Positions 11,554-22,211 of a DNA stretch of 64,000 nt are shown piece after piece. Made by a program: the position numbers and the translations under genes. Source of the stretch: Massospora cicadina (taxonomy: Eukaryota > Entomophthoromycota > Entomophthoromycetes > Entomophthorales > Entomophthoraceae). The stretch is taken from positions 248,001-312,000 of the forward strand of contig JAKSZP010007897.1 of assembly GCA_022478985.1 (NCBI GenBank), read 5' to 3'. Under the pieces are notes generated by a model. The model saw only the letters and a program-made list of their open reading frames with translations, searched no databases and was not told where the DNA came from. Position 1 is the first letter of the stretch, and every line of letters starts with the position of its first letter.

Positions 11554-11622
11554 GGGGAGGGAAGGACTTGAACCTATACTTCCAGTGTAGTAGTTGGACA
11601 TAATACCACCCATGACCCCACC
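11554..11622 (-). other. tRNA-like sequence, degenerate
   Basis: The minus strand can be drawn as a tRNA-like fold. The acceptor GGTGGGG pairs with CCTCCCC with one mismatch, and a B-box-like AGGTTCAAGTCC sits at the T-arm position. The T stem and anticodon stem have mismatches and the anticodon loop is eight bases, so this is not a convincing functional tRNA. It could be a tRNA pseudogene or a SINE head; no flanking duplication was found. Confidence 0.35.
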
Positions 11623-11911
11623 TTGCACCTTGAATAATTATGTTGATTATCAATAAATGTTTGCAAGTTGAATCAGCGTTTATAGATTAAATCAAGTTCA
11701 AATTATCATTTGATTAACATAAAAATACCCTTAGTATTGTAAAACTCAGTAAATTAATTTTATAGTTTGAAAGGCTAAAATTCTTCCTAAAATATAAAAG
11801 GAAGATCATGGATTTATCTAAAATTGCCCAAATCAAATAGAACCCTCATGGTTACATGAAAATACCGATGAAATATAACAAGTCTAATGTTCAATAATAT
11901 TTTTAGTCGCA
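11623..11911. other. AT-rich spacer downstream of the C2H2 gene
   Basis: No feature is recognised. It would contain the 3' untranslated region of the minus-strand C2H2 gene if that gene is transcribed. Confidence 0.4.
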
Positions 11912-12978
11912 CTACTTTTCAAGGCTAGAAAAGGGCCAGAAATGATAATTTAGAATATGCATTCTCAAATCAGCAACCATTTCAAACGATTTATGGCACG
12001 TTTGGATGGGACATGAGTAGTTGCATTTTACAGAACACTCGTTAATACGTTTGCCCTCTTCGAATTGACTTGATTGAAGATGGAATTTCTTCAAATGGTT
12101 GCGCATACCAGTGGTACTCAGACACGTCTTTATACAAGGCGTAAATGGGCAAGTCAAGATAGTAGATACTGTGGAGAGTTTCTTGTTGCTGTGGGCATGA
12201 GACATGTGGTATTTCAGGCCTGATATCTGTTTATAAATCTTTTCACAGCCTAGTTCTTCACATCTGAACATTGAAGGCCGATAGAGTCTTGTTTTTCGTG
12301 CATTATGCGGGAGGATCTTGAGTTAAAGTTTGCATTTTTAAGTCGATTTCTTTGAAATCGGTTATCTTTATTGATTTCTTTTGGAGTTATATTTATAAGG
12401 TTTGACGATAGCGTTGGGTAGAAAAAATGAGCCCAGCAAGGAAAATGGCAGCTTTTATCAATTTTAATGTTGTTGGTTAAAGCGTGCTCATCCATTAATG
12501 AGATGAAGTTGGTGTAGAAAAATGGCTTGGTTTTTAATAATTCAATATAGTCATATGCCATGGCCATTGTAGAGCTGTAAGGATTAGTGAAATCAAGTGG
12601 TGGTCTGGAGTGTGGGGCGGGGCGAAACAAAGTTGGGTTCTTTGGAAGGTGCTTGAAGAGTTTGATAAAGAATGCCACCCTGCGTACAATAGGGAGCTTA
12701 GTGTTGCCAATATGTTTAAACTCGGTGCAGTTTTTTACTTGAGGTTGTGACCATCCATCCAATGTTGCTTTGAAATGACGATGAAAGTAGTGGGATAAGG
12801 CCTGATTTACATCAGAGTGTGTTAAATCGCAACAGATGTATGGTACAATTTTTAAGTCAGCTACTGGGTTTGAAGGGGAGGTGCCTTTGGTTTCATAAAA
12901 TTCAGGTGGTTTGATGGCAGTTGAGTTTGGGTAATACAGGCTAATCAGCTCTTGCATATGGATGTGATCGTTCGCCAT
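11912..12978 (-). pseudogene. Three-finger C2H2 zinc-finger protein, frameshifted
   Basis: The N-terminal frame (12250-12978, 242 codons from the ATG at 12978) has no domain I recognise. The C-terminal frame (11912-12271) encodes three C2H2 fingers: C-x4-C-x12-H-x4-H from CEELGCEKIYKQ, a second from CPFTPC, and a third from CPIQTCHKSF. The first, with GLKYH, resembles the fingers of fungal Sfp1-type regulators, so a DNA-binding transcription factor is likely; that link is inference. The two frames overlap at 12250-12271 and are out of register. The finger frame is open upstream to about 12330. I see no GT..AG intron that would join them, so a real or sequencing frameshift is the simplest reading. 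This is the only non-transposon gene candidate I would defend. Confidence 0.65.
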
Positions 12979-13713
12979 TTAAAAACATCAAAAGAATCTT
13001 TCTTTTGTATTGATGTGCTTTAAATATGCTATTCGAATTCAACTGGTAATTGCTTGCGATCTGATACTTGCAATTAGATTTCATGCTGTATGCATCAACT
13101 TATTTCTGATTGCTCAACCTGCATAAATGCATAAACTCAGTGAAACATTGTTCTTGGTTTTATATTGCTTAGGACTTTTTATAAGAAATTTATTGTAGTG
13201 TTTCCGAAAAAGATGCTTAAAATAAGATGATATGGACAGCCTATAAATTCTTTGTTATACAAATTCTTTCAATCTGTGAGTTGAACACAATTGTAATAAT
13301 TTACTAATTTGTAGATATGGACTCAGAACTTGTTTCAAATCCATTAAGCCACATGTTAATTGTTTAAAGCAAATACGCACAACCGACATCAATAAAGGTA
13401 ATGACCACATCTAGAATTCATTCAAGGATAAACATTAAATTAGCTTTAGTAAACTTTATTAGTGTATCATTCATCAATATTTTAAAATCTATTATATTAA
13501 AAATAAACGTGGGTTTAATCATTTCACCTTGTGAAATTATAATTCTTCTTTCTCAAAGCACAGAGCTAGTATTAAAGCCATACTTTCCATAGTTCAATGA
13601 TCTGCTTTTGGATTTATAAATAGATTCACGTTAAGCTAACAAATTATTAGCTTCTAAAATGGCGCTTCCTGAATTAAAACAGCAATATTTAAATTGATAA
13701 ATTAAATACTATT
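12979..13713. other. AT-rich intergenic region upstream of the C2H2 gene
   Basis: This 735-bp stretch would hold the promoter of the minus-strand C2H2 gene. No coding frame or repeat is convincing. A 63-codon open frame at 13401-13592 has low-complexity hydrophobic composition and is probably chance. Confidence 0.4.
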
Positions 13714-13731
13714 AAGAAATTAAGCTTAGAT

Positions 13732-13974
13732 GCCTCCCGAGTTCGATCCCGGTAATGGACTTTGGGTAGGGGACGATTTTGACTGTGTTGGTTTTGCGCA
13801 CCAATGCCCCGAACCGAGATAGCAAATGGCAAAGGCGGTCCATGGAGTTCCTGGCCTATCATACGCCGCGCATGGAGGTTTTCCGGGTTTTATCCTCCTT
13901 TCCCATTTTCTTCACTTCCCTAATCGGTGCGGTATCGTTCCCAGGTCGGCCCACCTCGAATAAAAATTTAAAAA
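13732..13974 (+). mobile_element. 5'-truncated SINE with 18-bp target duplication
   Basis: A 243-bp insertion is noticeably richer in GC than its surroundings. It is bracketed by a perfect 18-bp direct repeat, AAGAAATTAAGCTTAGAT, at 13714-13731 and 13975-13992. It begins nine bases before a B box (GTTCGATCC, 13741-13749), so the A-box half of the tRNA head is missing. It ends in an A-rich tail. GTTCGATCCCGGTAATGGA and the end CCCACCTCGAATA match the shorter SINE at 11249-11377; this copy has about 110 bp of extra body. Confidence 0.85.
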
Positions 13975-14072
13975 AAGAAATTAAGCTTAGATTAACATTG
14001 ATTTGTGATTTCAGATCAATGCAGAATAATTCGAAATTATGTACTTAATAGACAAGTTGATTTCCATTTTAA

Positions 14073-14410
14073 CCCTTTCAGTCATTCGACGCATATGTGT
14101 CCAAAAAATGGGGGGTGATGTAAATCTAAAAACGCATATATGCGTCCAAAAAATGATATTTACATATATTTATTTCAAAATTTGTCAATATTCGTGTTAC
14201 GGACAAGGACCAAATTTACCAAAAAAATTATATTACGGACAAGGACTGAATTTACCAAAATTTATGTTACGAACAAAGACCAAATCTACTAGATATTTAT
14301 GTTACGGACAAGGACCAAAATGATTACAAAAAGAGTGAACGTCGGCTAAGAAATTCGTGCCAAATTTAAGGCCAAAAAATGGATGATTTTTTTGAAAATG
14401 ACCGAAAGGG
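14073..14410. mobile_element. piggyBac-like MITE (TTAA target)
   Basis: The element starts CCCTTTCAGTCATT and ends with the inverse complement, AATGACCGAAAGGG: 14-bp terminal inverted repeats with one mismatch, which falls at a CpG. Both ends abut TTAA (14069-14072 and 14411-14414). TTAA duplication plus a CCCT-type terminus is the pattern of the piggyBac superfamily. At 338 bp there is no room for a transposase, so it would be non-autonomous. The interior carries a 36-bp tandem repeat. Confidence 0.7.
14194..14327. repeat. 36-bp tandem repeat array inside the MITE
   Basis: Four imperfect units built on GTTACGGACAAGGACCAAA occur at a spacing of about 36 bp (unit starts near 14194, 14231, 14264 and 14300). 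Because 36 is a multiple of three, a plus-strand frame reads repeated YGQG..LPK blocks; this is a by-product of the repeat, not evidence of a protein. Confidence 0.75.
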
Positions 14411-14414
14411 TTAA

Positions 14415-16048
14415 GGTGCTTTCCTGGCCTCATTAAGGCCGAATCTGATAGGCACCTCGGATGATTCAGTCCGCTAGCCCATTTCGGTTTCAAATTAGAG
14501 GCAAATTACTGATCACTTAAAATTAAAAAGTAAATCACAGTAACCCGCATCGTTTTTATGCGACTCTTACCCTGGATTCAGGTTTCAATTGCAAGGTAGC
14601 AATATAAATTTTAATAAATGCTTAATTAATCGTTAAAAGCAAACAATTGCCTTCAATACCTTTGCATCCAAATTAAATGTACTAAAGCACTAATGACTGT
14701 CATAATGAAAGTAGTAACTTAGAATAACCAGGATGAGAAAAACCCTTGTTTTGTATATAATTCTTTAAAAAAACTTTATAACCTCAAAACCCTTTGTCCC
14801 TTTGTTCTTTCAAAATGATCAGTTTATAAAAACTTGATCATTTTCCACAATAAGATTAAGTTATTCAGTAATAAATTTACTCGGTGCCTTCTTTACCAAA
14901 AATTTATCTCAGTTAACCCAAATCACAGAATTTGGGCCTAAATCCCCTACTGTGCTATAAACATAACTAGATATCCTGACTAATATAGCAACATTTAAAT
15001 ATGATAACACCTCAAATTAAGATGTAACTAAAAATCTGGTCCCTTAATAACAAAGTGGTGGTCGTGACAGGTTCAATACCCTGGAGCATATAGGAGAACC
15101 TTCTACCAAACAAATGACTTTAATTCTCTTTGTATGAATATATATCAAACATGGTTACAAAAAACTTAGTTATAGACCCATTGATAAATTTCTGGCCAAA
15201 GCAAGAGTTGGGGGAATATCATAGTATAAACTTCCAGAAATAACTTTGAAAGATGACCAGCCTTCTAATGGACAGGCATAAAAAGGCACAGTGCTAAATT
15301 AACCTATGTATTTTAGTATACTGGTTCTTCAATCTAAAGAGAAATTCAAAATTTCTACCTTACAATTACAAGAAAATTTTTTAGAGACTCTACTTTAAGG
15401 CCTTTTGAAGCATCAGCATGTTCTTAAATAAAGTTTAGAAACTAATGGGAGTTTGAAACCAAAGGCACATTAGCAATGTGAAGAGGTAGACCAACAACTC
15501 ATTTATTAATATATTGACGCCTTGAAGGAACTATATCTCAACGCCCAAGTATTGGAATATACTACCTACGCCAACCAGGATATTTTAAATCATCAGAATT
15601 ATGCATTAATGCCATCATATAGTGATAAAATCTTGGGGTTAGTGTTTCAAAAGAACATGTGCACAACTATAAAAAGGATTCTGGTACTTAGAATGTTCTT
15701 GAAATAAATGGCACAATGGTACTGTTAAGCTTTGGGTTTGACTAACAATAAAAAACTAACTACTAGCCAATTTACCCGGTGTTGCTCAGTTTGATAATTT
15801 ATTATAGCTAAAACTCACCCTTTTATAGTATATGAAGCCCATAAATCAGATTTCATCTGGCTTCTTAAAATTGAACAATTTCAATCATTTATTTTTGGCT
15901 TTTATATTTAGATGGGCCATCATTAAGTTTTGGACTTAATTGTGTATGTCAAATCAACAAATAACCACAAACCTGCTTTGTCTAAATTAATATAGCAATT
16001 CTCATTCCATCTATATTATTTTTATTTCTCATAGAGCTTCTTGTTTGG
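14415..16048. other. AT-rich intergenic region
   Basis: About 1.6 kb without a supportable gene. A B-box-like GGTTCAATACC near 15080 has no convincing A box. The right end abuts the outer gypsy element Gyp2. Confidence 0.4.
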
Positions 16049-16053
16049 GGCAG

Positions 16054-16799
16054 TATCAAAATACCAGCAGTTACTTATGCTCACTAGTGCTACTTGCACA
16101 GGATTTGACAATTCAGCAGAAACAGGAGTATTAAAACTTTCAACTGCTAATGGTAATGGGGGATTTTAGTACTAATTGAAGAAAAATATAGGAAACTTAA
16201 TACTAGGAAAAATTGTTTTTTTTAATTTTATATATGTTTATTAGTCATTGTTGCGGGGTAAAAAGAAAACCCTATAAACCTTGCCGCTTAGTAATTAAAG
16301 CAATCTGAGGCTCAAAGTGATTAAAGCAAGAAATTCATTATAAGTTGGGCACGTCCAAAATAAGTAATAAGGGCTTTTGGCCTATTGGATCTACCAAGAC
16401 TCACCTTGCTTCAAGGTGAGGGTGATGATGGGTTGATAGCCAGGAATGTGAACCTGTGAGGCAAGGTTTTAATATACTAACCATTAATAAGGCAGGAAAG
16501 TATTTTACTTGGCAGGACCCTCTTAAGGGCTATAACTAGGTACTGGGCTTCCCCAGATGAGTTTGAAACAAATTATATATGTGATGAGGAGCGACCTCTT
16601 AATGGCTCTCCTGTTTCTGCTGCAGATCTGGTGCAACACTATTACTAACTGTAGGCCTGTTTGAACAAGGAGTGGGGGAAATATTATTTCCTAATTTGAG
16701 GGGTTTCACCAAGAATCAGCCCGGGTTTTTTGGCTGAAACTATATTTATTTTCAATTAAACCACTCTTATTACAATATTGTACAGGTAATTGTCTAATA
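16054..16799 (-). repeat. Gyp2 3' LTR
   Basis: This 746-bp LTR pairs with 38641-39427. On the minus strand it is preceded by a polypurine tract, TTGAGGGGGATGA (about 16800-16812). It preserves the empty site of the 20-bp micro-insertion seen in the right LTR: AAGAAATTCATTATA is followed directly by GTTGGGCA-type sequence. Confidence 0.88.
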
Positions 16800-17475
16800 T
16801 CATCCCCCTCAATAATGTCAGGGGGAGACTAAGGGCAAAGGAATTGGCCATGGACTCAGTTGACAGTAACTCCAGTAGTAAGGGATTTGATGGAGTACTC
16901 ATCCCCTCACTTTTAGGTGATGACAAAAGGGCCTCCAAGATAGACCCAAGATACTCACTTCTAGGAGCGACATGATTTTGATAGTATAGCACTAAGTCAG
17001 ATACTTGGTAGGAAGAAATAGGGTCCCAGACTTCATTAGCTGCTTGGACCTCTTTTGTGACATTCTTTGCCAAGTTGTGTCATTGCCTCTAATTGCAACT
17101 GAGTGATATTCTGAGCCAACTTCTTCATGGATTTCTCAGGATCAGTTCTATCAGATAAAATATTTTTGACTAGTAATGCTGGCACCGCAGGTTCTCAACC
17201 ATACAGCACATGGAAAGGTGACATTTTGAGGATCCAGTGATAGCTGATAAAGTAGGCCATGTGAGCTTTTGGTAAGAATTGATCCCAGTGTAGGGGATCT
17301 GAGCTGGCTATCTTTCATAATATGGAAACAAGGGTTTCATTCACCCTTTCCACAGTAGATATGTGAAAGGGTTGTAGGGGGACTAGAAGAGTTGAAGCAT
17401 CCCCATGGAAGTATCTAGAAGCTTTCACACCCCCAAGGTGAAATTCTTCCCATCATTGCAAAATAGGACCTGATG
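16756..17475 (-). pseudogene. Gyp2 integrase, C-terminal part
   Basis: This is the part of the Gyp2 integrase left of the Gyp3 insertion. The open frame 16756-17073 reads VLYYQNHVAPRSEYLGS-like sequence, typical of the C-terminal strand region of gypsy integrases, and its end overlaps the LTR. Further upstream, STVERVNET is legible around 17330-17350, the core helix around the third catalytic residue. Stops are present. The N-terminal part lies at 34320-34990. Confidence 0.75.
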
Positions 17476-17480
17476 ACAAC

Positions 17481-18002
17481 TGTTAACTTTTTGGTGGATA
17501 TGGCCTATTTCCGCTGAACGAATTGCACAGGGTTTAACCCACTGAGCAACGGCCAACTGATATGGAGATCGTTGACCTCAATTAAATGTAATAAATTTAT
17601 TTATAAAAATATGAGGCAATCACCCCAATGTCGCTAGTATTTATTTTAATATAATCTAACCGCAGACCCTCTCTGCATACATTCCCTACTTCTTCCTACT
17701 CACTTCTTCTTTTCTTCCACTAAAAAACCTCCCTTCCTTCTCTCTCTCACTTAACCTTTAACCCTCGGTATTCCTCAGTGGATTCAATACATTTTGCTTA
17801 GTTATTCTCAATTTGCTATCAATGTAGAATTCGTTCAACCCTCAAGGCTTCAATGGAATTTCCTCAATTACTGAACCCTGATTGATTTGATTGATTCCCC
17901 TCACATTGCTAAGACTGTTACTTGCCCTCAGAGCTCACTTCTCATCCAATTAATAATTCACAGGACACTATCTTATCACCCAGTCATATTGAAATCTTGA
18001 CA
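17481..18002 (-). repeat. Gyp3 3' LTR
   Basis: Pairs with 33793-34314. Many of the differences between the copies are CpG against TpG or CpA, including positions where one copy has TG and the other CA, implying an ancestral CG. No clear polypurine tract lies directly inside it. Confidence 0.92.
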
Positions 18003-18059
18003 ATACTGTAAGTCCCAGGGAATGTCCTCTGGGTGTCAATTGGGCCATTTTCCCATTTC

Positions 18060-18840
18060 TGAGCAAGAAGGCACTGAAGAGAATGACTGTATCCCTTGTT
18101 ACTCAGGGCAATCTCGCTAATGTGGTAGACAAGCGCTGGGTAACATCTCTCCCACTTCAGATACCGCTCCTGGTACCCACACTCTCCTTGGCAGAACTGC
18201 CATGAGGAATCAGTGAAATCTGCGCTGAGATCACCAAAATGAAATTGATTGTAACCAATTTGAGTGGCAATCAGCCCAATGCTCAGATTTTAAATGGTCA
18301 AAAAAGTATAAAGACTGATTTATTGGCTAGAATGCCCGACAGTTGCAATTCAGTTAACATGATGATGGGAAAAATATCCCCCTCCCAAATCTGTTGGGCA
18401 TCACCCCTGATGGGCAGGTAATAGCACCGGACACCATCAATGAGGTTTTGAAGCTTCCTGCTGACAAATCAGGTGTTGCGCCTGATGCAATGCCACAGAC
18501 CAAACAAATGGCCCAGCAACTGAGCACGGGTGGGTTGGCCATGCTGAACCTGTTTCCAACTAAATGGGCCCACCCCTATGTGAGGTGGCATTAGGGGATT
18601 CCCACCACTTGTCGGGCTAAACACTGTCATGCCAACCATTGGAAACGTAGTCAAGCCTTGGTTTGGATGTTTGAGGTTGAACTGATATCAACTTGGCCCA
18701 CCGCCAAATTTTTTGATGTCAGTTTCAGGGAACTAACCTGCCCATTCATGAATAATTTGCCAGTTAGGTCGAATTTGTGAGACCTGATCCCAGCTTGTTT
18801 ACCCCCAAATTGACTACTATTTAATCAGTTGCATCACACT
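18060..18840 (+). pseudogene. Gyp3 antisense accessory ORF region
   Basis: Plus-strand reading, opposite to Gyp3 gag-pol, between integrase and the 3' LTR. Coding-like blocks occur in order: EITKMKLIVTNLSGNQPNA near 18225, then a frame change, then GITPDGQVIAPDTINEVLKL to KWAHPYVRWH (18394-18594). In the same frame after one stop come VWMFEVELISTW and FFDVSFRELTCPFMNNLPV, to about 18790. Composition and length of open blocks look protein-like rather than random, but I recognise no family. It has at least one frameshift and two stops. Gyp5, a relative with similar gag and protease, lacks this region. Confidence 0.5.
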
Positions 18841-19167
18841 GAGAAAATTGTTGGTCAATTTTTATTCCTTAAAATTTTCCATTAAAACAACCTTCCCCAA
18901 AATTCAATTTTTATATGTTGAAAATTAAGCCGCCTTATCCGCTGATGCTTTTTTACCCCTCAGGGTTAACAGCCATGTGCATCTGGTACTTTATCTTGTG
19001 TTTATATAAAATTCTAGCTCACTGGCAGATATTGGTGGAACTCCTTTCTGGTTCCATATTTGTCATATCAGCAGAGTTCCTCAGGCATTCTGGTTTGCCG
19101 TTTGGGTGGTCTGGCACCCTGTCTGGCAGGCCAGTCTAATTCTTACTTGCTGTTCGCCTGACAATTA

Positions 19168-19177
19168 CCCCCCCCTT
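19168..19177 (-). promoter_or_regulatory. Polypurine-like tract directly after Gyp3 integrase
   Basis: The minus strand reads AAGGGGGGGGTAATTGTCAGG. It resembles the polypurine tract and LTR start of Gyp5 (AAGGGGGATAATGTTGC) but lies about 1.17 kb away from the Gyp3 LTR. It suggests that the antisense region sits between an original polypurine tract and the present LTR. Confidence 0.45.
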
Positions 19178-19230
19178 AACTAGATGATAAGCGACTATTG
19201 CTTGTAGGGCCGCAGGAACTTTGCGTGTAC

Positions 19231-20276
19231 TCAGTTGATTATCTGGCCACTTGTGGGTGCCTTAATGGTGTACTCATCAGCCCCAGTCTTCTTGATGATC
19301 TCAAATGGTCCACTCCATATGCTGGCGAGCTTGTTCCTTCTTCCAAACCCATGTTGGTCATGAAATAGGACCAATTCCCCTACCCCAAACTGTGGAAGAC
19401 TGCTGCGTCTATATTGATCAGCTGCATGATCCCAAATATTCTTGGCAATACTAGTGGAATATGCCTCAGTTTGGAGTTTAATCAATGCATTTGTTAAGGT
19501 AGATAAATAGCGGTGAGGTTTAACTCTGCCGGTATCCTCCACACAGGAGTAAAGCAATGCAGGCAGCGCTGGATGTCATCCATAGAGCAATTGAAATGGA
19601 CTCTTACCAGTTGCTTAGTGGTAACTGATATTATATGCAAAGACAGCAGTGGATAAAAAGGTGCTCCAGTCTGATGGCCACTCATATATGAGCTTGTGGA
19701 GAATATTTACCAAGGTCCCATTAACCCGTTCCACCATACCGTTAGATCCAGAGTGGTAGGGGTAGTTAAAACCCCGCAGATTGCCATGAGCTCGTTCAAC
19801 TTGGCCAATATATGTGATGTGAAATTAGTTCAGTTGTCTATTAGGATAAATTGCGAACAACCATGGCGCTGTATAACACACTCCAGTATGAACTTGGTGG
19901 TAGTGACAGCCCCCAAATCCTTGATAGCCCTTGCCTCCACCCATCTGGTCAAATGGTCAATGGAAACTATTATATATTTGAAGCAGTTTGCGCCAGTTGG
20001 CAGAGGCCCCACCACATCAAATAAAACTGTATGCCATGCAAACCAAGGCTTAACTAACTGGTAGGTGGTTTTTCAGTGGAATGGTTTCTCCACTTGGCAC
20101 TGATGGCAACAACCAACCGTCTCAAGCACATCATAGTGCATACTCTCCCAATAGTAGCGGGGTTGTAAGAACTCCAATGTCTTTTTCAACCCTCCGTGAC
20201 CTACCACTCTATGGGCATCCATAATGATTGCAAGCCTGGAAGAGGGTTTTGGAAAACTCAGCGTCAATTCCCCCAT
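19231..20276 (-). pseudogene. Gyp3 integrase
   Basis: The HHCC zinc-binding domain is legible at 20073-20276 (HRVVGHGG and, later, CCHQC). The catalytic core has IDHLTRWVEA and FILIDN around 19830-20015. The C-terminal domain is open at 19231-19557, with RRNKLASIWSGPFEIIKKTG. These are the expected integrase landmarks in order. A stop separates the zinc finger from the core, and the core from the C-terminal block. No chromodomain is visible after the GPFEI segment. Confidence 0.85.
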
Positions 20277-22206
20277 CTAATTATATAGCTCCCCATTGTG
20301 CAAGAAGGTATCCTGCCTAAGCCCATCCAACACTTTAATCACAGGTGGCAGCTCGTCGTGATATCTGCCCGCAATCATCTTTTCATACATGATGTCCGCC
20401 ACATCTGCTGTAATGGTGACCGTGGGTAATTGGGAAAGACAATCCGCATTCTGATGCTTTGCCCCTGGCTGATGCATAATCTCAAAATCATATGCTTGGA
20501 GCTTTAAAGCCCATCGCGCGAGCCACCCTTCAGGTTCCCGCAGCTTCTGTAGCCAGTGCAAGGAGGCATGATCTGTTACCACTTTGAATTTTACCCCATG
20601 AAGGTAGACCCATAATTGTTTTTATGCATAGATTACTTCTAAACACTCCAGCTCAGTCATGGTGTAATTCCGATCAGGACAAGTTAAACTGTAGCTGCAA
20701 TAGGCAATGGGGTGCTCCACACCATCATCATCTTTTTGGGACAACACAGCCCCTACAGCGGAAAGTGAGGCATCCATTTGCACAATAAACTCTTTTTCAA
20801 ATTTTGGGGTATTGCAAAACAGGCGCACTAGCCAACGAAGTTCGTGATACATCAGAAGTAGTTTGACATTGATCTGTCCAGGTGAAGGCATAGTTCTTCT
20901 TAAGTAACTCAAAGAATGGAGCCCTGATACAGCTGAAGTTGGGAATGAACCTCCCGTAGAGACTGACCATCCCCAAAAACACCTGGACATCCCGCTTATC
21001 ACTTGGCTGAGTCATCTGGTGGATGGCTTCCACCTTAGCTGTCTGAGGACTAAGCCCATTGAAATCTACCACGAAGCCAAGGTATTCTAATTGTTCCTTA
21101 AAAAAGTGACACTTTTGGGGCTTAATTTTAATGTTAGCATCAGCAAGGCGGTGGAACACTTGCTCCAAGTGTCCAAGATGCTCCGTGAATGTCCATGAAA
21201 AAACACATCTATATCATCAAGGTAGACAAGAACGCATAACAGCTTTAGGTCACCCCAAAATAGTATTTATAGCCTGATGGAATGTAGCAGGAGCATTGCA
21301 CAAACCCTGTGGCATACATGTAGGCTGGAACAATCGTTTTGAGGTAATTATAGCGCACTTTTCTTGTTCCGCTGCTGGCAACTCAATCTGCCAATACCAC
21401 AATATCAAGTCCATACCAGGGAAATACTTGGCCCCACCTAACCGATTTAAAGCATCATTGATTCATGGGAGCAGGTACAAATCTTTTTTTGTAATGCTGT
21501 TAGGCTTCCTATAATTGATTACTACTCGATTGGAGACATCTTTCTTTTTAACAATTAGCACCAGAGCTGCCCAGGGACTTTTTGATGGCTCCAACATCTC
21601 TGATACACCAAGGTATCTATTTCTGCAGATACAACTTCTTCTGCTGCCTTCAAGCGATGGATAGGTCATGACCTGATAGGGGGGTGGTCTGCCGTGTCCA
21701 CCCAATGCACAACCCCACAAGCATAACCAAAGTTGTGATCATCAGTTGCAAAAATGCTGTGGTACTTCTTAAACAGATCCATCACCCTATTCTTCTGATC
21801 CTCCAATAGACCAGTTAGCGCCTCCCACGGAACCACAGTCAGTATGCTGAAGGGGGTTCTTAGAGGCAAGCCAAGGTCTTCCCATGAACCAAAATCATGT
21901 ACCTGGTGGACCTCATCAATAGGGATCAGGTGCAGGAAAGCCACCACTTGGTGCCACCAAACCTTCATCACCTCCTTCTGCAGATTCGCTACCAACACCT
22001 TCACTTCCCCCTGCCCTGGTAACAGTAACCCAGGAGCCACATGAGGCTCAAGTCGCGATTGGTGATAAGGCCCCACATTCTCTCCATACAGACCTCCCAG
22101 AATATCAATTTTGAGCTTTGTCCCAATTATAACCTGATGCCCCAAAGAGATAGTCCAATCACATGCAGCTTGTAGCGGAATCCCTTTGTAATCATAATCT
22201 GGTTTG
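20277..22206 (-). pseudogene. Gyp3 reverse transcriptase and RNase H
   Basis: From right to left the blocks are: the protease-RT linker and RT start (21666-22145); KSPWAALVLIVKKKD and VVINYRKPNSITKKD (21463-21720); YLDDIDVF near 21200-21220; the connection domain IKPQKCHFFKEQLEYLGFVV (20797-21168); RNase H with FIVQMDASLSAVGAVLSQ (20622-21002); and HQNADCLSQLP (20277-20582). Catalytic YLDD and the RNase H Asp are intact. Several frameshifts break the polyprotein. Gyp4 separates this from its protease. Confidence 0.88.
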
Positions 22207-22211
22207 GAAGC

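Noticed and set aside
11554..11622. Functional tRNA gene on the minus strand
   Set aside because: The acceptor pairs fairly well, but the T stem, anticodon stem and loop size are wrong; kept only as a tRNA-like sequence.
14039..14323. Small protein with YGQG..LPK repeats
   Set aside because: The periodicity comes from the 36-bp tandem repeat inside the MITE; 36 is a multiple of three, so any frame without a stop would look repetitive.
14194..14327. CRISPR-like array
   Set aside because: Only four imperfect contiguous units in a eukaryotic MITE, with no unique spacers.
15060..15110. tRNA or SINE suggested by GGTTCAATACC near 15080
   Set aside because: No A box at a suitable distance, no cloverleaf, no flanking duplication.
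17481..19167. A 1.68-kb Gyp3 LTR starting at the polypurine-like tract near 19168
   Set aside because: The right LTR matches only 522 bp, and the perfect ACAAC duplication fits the 522-bp boundaries on both sides.
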